Source: Acarospora socialis
Taxonomy: Eukaryota; Ascomycota; Lecanoromycetes; Acarosporales; Acarosporaceae
Length of the DNA: 64,000 nt
Assembly (NCBI GenBank): GCA_025617375.2
Contig: JAMYGW020000005.1
Coordinates: 1,736,001-1,800,000, forward strand
Direction: 5' to 3'
The notes beneath the pieces were generated by a model. The model saw only the letters and a program-made list of their open reading frames with translations. It was not told where the DNA came from and did not search any database. Position numbers and translations under genes: made by a program. Shown here piece by piece: positions 61,218-64,000 of the stretch (positions within the stretch are counted from its first letter, which is position 1; each line of letters starts with the position of its first letter).

Positions 61218-62673
61218 ATGCCAGCTCAAGTTGTGCCAGCTCTTAGCACAAAGTCTCAGGTTAAAGCGACACCACCACTCAAGGTGTGGCATTCATTGGT
61301 GAAGAACTGTCTTCCGCCTCAGGAAGACAAAAATGCCGAGTTTTGGTGGCGACTCACTGGGTACCACCTAGCGGTCATGATTGACGCGGCTGGCTATTCC
61401 ACCGAGAAGCAGTATGAGACGCTGCTTTTCCACTATCATTGGATCGTAAGCAAGCATCCCCGTCATAACGAGAGATATAATGCCCAAGAGGTTTTCTGAT
61501 GGGGTCCATTGGGATGTTCAGGTACCTCGATTGGGCCCAGCGCCCGGGCCTGATGGCCATCCTGTGTTCAAGTCGCTTATATCCTACGACGGTTCGCCCT
61601 TGGAGTACTCGTGGAAATGGAACACTACAGGTGGCGAGCCCGACATCCGCTACTCCTGGGAGGCAATCAACGACGCCTCGGGTACGGCCGCTGACCCGTT
61701 GAACCATGATCCCACGCTGGAGTACATGGAGAAGGTGCCGAGCGTACTGCCAGGCGCCGACTTCACTTGGTATCGTCACTTCCTGGCCGAGCTGTATAAC
61801 CCGGATAGGTCCGTTTACGCCAAGGAGCTGGAACAGGGTGATCCACCAGCCACGACTCTCATGCACGCTGTCGAGTATAATAAGAATGCCAGCTTCGGAC
61901 TCAAGTCGTACTTCTTGCCAAGGAAGCTGTTCCAAGGAGGAGACCCCGCGACTTTGCAGGAATGGGACAACGCCATCGTGAAGCTTAACCCCGGCAAAAG
62001 CCACCCTGGCCGTGATGCTCTGATGAATTTCCTTGCATCCAGTCCCGAAGGGCAGCTCATGACCCGTAACGTTTTAGGCATGGACGATGTGGAACCATCC
62101 AAGTCGCGGCTCAAGATGTACTTCACATCGCGCCACACCAGTTTCCAGTCGGTCCGAGAAATCATGACCATGGGCGGACTCCGAGATGTTTCCGAGTCCA
62201 GTCTGCAGGACCTGCGCTCCCTGATTTTAGCCGTTTTGGGGCTTCCTGACGACTACCCCGAGGATGCCGAGATTTCCGTCGAGTCTACCGGCGGCAACGC
62301 ATGGCCTGACTTTGACGCACTATGCGAGGGTTTCATCTACTTCTTCGACATTGCTCCCACGAGCGGCAAGCCCGAGGTCAAGTTCTACTTGACCACGCGT
62401 AAATATGGGGCTGACGACCTGACCATCGCTCGAAATCTGATGGCTTGGCTGCACGCACATGGTCGCGGTGCCTATGCCGATGCGTACCTCGGCATGCTGG
62501 AGAAGCTTGCTGAGCACAGAGGGCTGGAGAATGGGAAGGGTCTGCATGCTTATATCAGCTACCAATGTACCGAGAAGGGAGAACCAGACGTCAAGTCGTA
62601 TATTGCTCCCGAGTTGTACCACAGAGCGCGATATGCTGCAGTCTCAAATGGCCATGCTGGCAAAACCTCATAA
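61218..62673 (+). CDS. DMATS-type aromatic prenyltransferase
   Basis: Exons 61218-61445 and 61522-62673 give 459 residues, normal for the ABBA-fold dimethylallyltryptophan synthase family. The conserved N-terminal block PRLGPAPGPDG...SPLEYSWKW is present, including the Glu that contacts the aromatic substrate. Later basic and Tyr-rich segments (KMYFTSRHTSF and KFYLTTRKYG) fit the diphosphate-binding strands. The enzyme is soluble and needs no metal-binding Asp-rich motif. It would transfer a dimethylallyl group to an aromatic ring. Although named for tryptophan, fungal members also prenylate polyketide phenols and xanthones. With two NR-PKSs beside it and no peptide synthetase in view, a polyketide substrate is likelier than an indole. 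It shares a promoter region with PKS 2. Confidence 0.93.
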
Positions 62674-62772
62674 CCGAGCAATTTCAAATCCTCTTTGAAC
62701 CGATCATGATATTTCGAAGTGACGCGTACGTGTGCTACTTGAATGACTGATCAGTGGTGAAGCCTGCCATGA

Positions 62773-64000
62773 TCAGGCTTCTAGTTGTAGGAACTCTCGT
62801 GAAATCTCATTGCTCCTACGCTGGGCATCCTCCCACAGGCATCGGCCAGGAACGTCGTGCAGCGTGTGTATCCAAGGAAACACACACAGCTGACGACGAA
62901 CAGCTGGCCAATCATATAGGTCCAGTCGTTCACAATTCTCCAAGATCAACTTCCGATGGTCCTTGCCTTTCAAAACTGAGACGCAGCCAATAAACAGAGT
63001 CCACAAAAGTAGTGAGAACCCGCTGTACTGGGTGTCTGCGGACGTAACATGGAGATCCTGAATGGCGCTCTCCAGACGATCAGAAAGAAGGTGACTGGAG
63101 TCGTCATGGCCGTATTTCGGAAGTAAGGTGGTCATGAATGCCAGCATTGCCAGATGTACCATATCGTCATAGAGTCCTCCCGACATAGAGCGTGGTTGCC
63201 CCAGAGGAGCGACCTCTATCAGACGATAGAGGAGCGATACTAGCGTTTCCGTGTAACTCAGCGGGTCGAGCTTCGTTCGCCCCTCTCTCTCCCTGCTGTT
63301 GAGGAGGCTGGCGAAGCTGACGACACTGAGCATGATACGTGAAAGCCTAGAGGTAATGCTGGGGAGCTGGTCTTTGGTAAAGCGAGAATCGCCTGAGACG
63401 CCGTTCGCGGGAACTACTGCATCGCTGCGAAACAGAGTAGGTAACCCGGTTTGCAACGCCAACTCGACGTCGAGCCTGGTAATCGTAAGACTTTCCGCTT
63501 CGAAAAAGCAAGAGAGAAAAAAGAAGGGCCGCGGACGCAAGCACATGCACGTACCTCAATGGCTTCAGCGCCAATGCACGGTTCTCTTTCATCAGTCTGG
63601 CGATTCCTCCCCGCAGCTGGATCATTCGATAGAGCCCGTTGAGGTGTATCAAGCCAATAGAGTGCAAATGATGTATCTGTTGGTAGATGGCGAGGGTAAC
63701 CACAGCAGCTATGGCACTGTCCGAAACAGATTCAGGGCCCGACAGCTTTAGATTGACCAACGCATACGCCTGTGAGATGTGATGTAAGGTTTTGGAGGAT
63801 ATTCCAGGCTTACGCTGGAAGAAGTCGACGTAGGACGCTGATACAGCCAATGTGCAGTGGAAGTCTGGGGGCAAAGGTATTAGCGTCGCTGAATGAACGT
63901 GGCTTTTACGTTACTCACATGCTTCATCTGCCAGAATATAATTCACCCAGATCGACTTGATCATGTCGAATTTCGAGCAGAACTGGGGCGGAAACAGCGC
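62773..64000 (-). CDS. Fungal-specific transcription factor (Fungal_trans_2-like), partial at right edge
   Basis: Exons on the minus strand are >64000-63919, 63864-63555 and 63475-62773; the 5' end lies outside the window. Introns 63865-63918 and 63476-63554 are normal GT-AG and keep frame. The visible part has no zinc cluster but has the helical regulatory domain of the Zn2Cys6 family (PF11951-like). Typical text is LHHISQAYALVNLKLS, HLNGLYRMIQLRGGI and RLDVELALQTGLPTL. The zinc cluster is expected further upstream. It converges with the prenyltransferase gene, with only about 100 bp between the stops. It is a candidate cluster-specific activator, or alternatively the first gene beyond the cluster. 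Confidence 0.82.

Overview
The window is nuclear DNA of a filamentous ascomycete (Pezizomycotina). The evidence is the many 49-98 bp introns, a Zn2Cys6 regulator, iterative non-reducing polyketide synthases (NR-PKS), a DMATS-type prenyltransferase and Fot1/pogo, Ty3/Gypsy and Ty1/Copia elements. I cannot name the genus from sequence alone.

Layout. (1) 1-6783: gene-poor DNA with a decayed fragment resembling the N-terminus of arginine methyltransferase RMT2 and one Zn2Cys6 transcription factor gene. (2) 6784-30926: a 24 kb AT-rich block that resolves into a single Fot1/pogo-like DNA transposon (matching inverted ends, TA target site) into which LTR elements have been inserted one inside another. 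The order is Gypsy A, Copia E, related Copia copy D, Copia C, Gypsy B, then a solo LTR. Five of these junctions can be fixed by exact 5-bp target duplications. All these elements are heavily mutated fossils. The mutation pattern is odd: CpG, CpC and GpG are almost gone, while CpA and TpG remain plentiful. (3) 31667-64000: a secondary-metabolite gene cluster.

The cluster encodes NR-PKS 1 (SAT-KS-AT-PT-ACP-ACP-CMeT-reductase), an aldo-keto reductase, a 14-helix DHA2-type exporter, a secreted berberine-bridge-type FAD oxidase, a small secreted DUF3237-like protein, a cytochrome P450, NR-PKS 2 (KS-AT-PT-ACP-ACP-CMeT-esterase, with no SAT domain), a DMATS aromatic prenyltransferase and, at the right edge, a partial fungal transcription factor. 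The likely logic is two C-methylated aromatic polyketide units, one released as an aldehyde and one by hydrolysis or transfer. They would be modified by reductase, oxidase and P450, prenylated, and exported. I do not recognise the cluster as one with a known product.

Several host genes carry lesions: an in-frame stop in the left regulator, a frame break in NR-PKS 1, a lost catalytic His in the aldo-keto reductase, an AA in place of an AG splice acceptor in the exporter, and a stop 11 codons early in the FAD oxidase. All lie on the side of the cluster nearer the transposon block, or on its other flank. The 49-64 kb half (DUF3237-like gene, P450, NR-PKS 2, prenyltransferase) reads cleanly. A motif, ACTCGGGTCCGA or its core ACTCGGGT, recurs upstream of the P450 and in the NR-PKS 2/prenyltransferase divergent promoter and may be the binding site of the cluster regulator.
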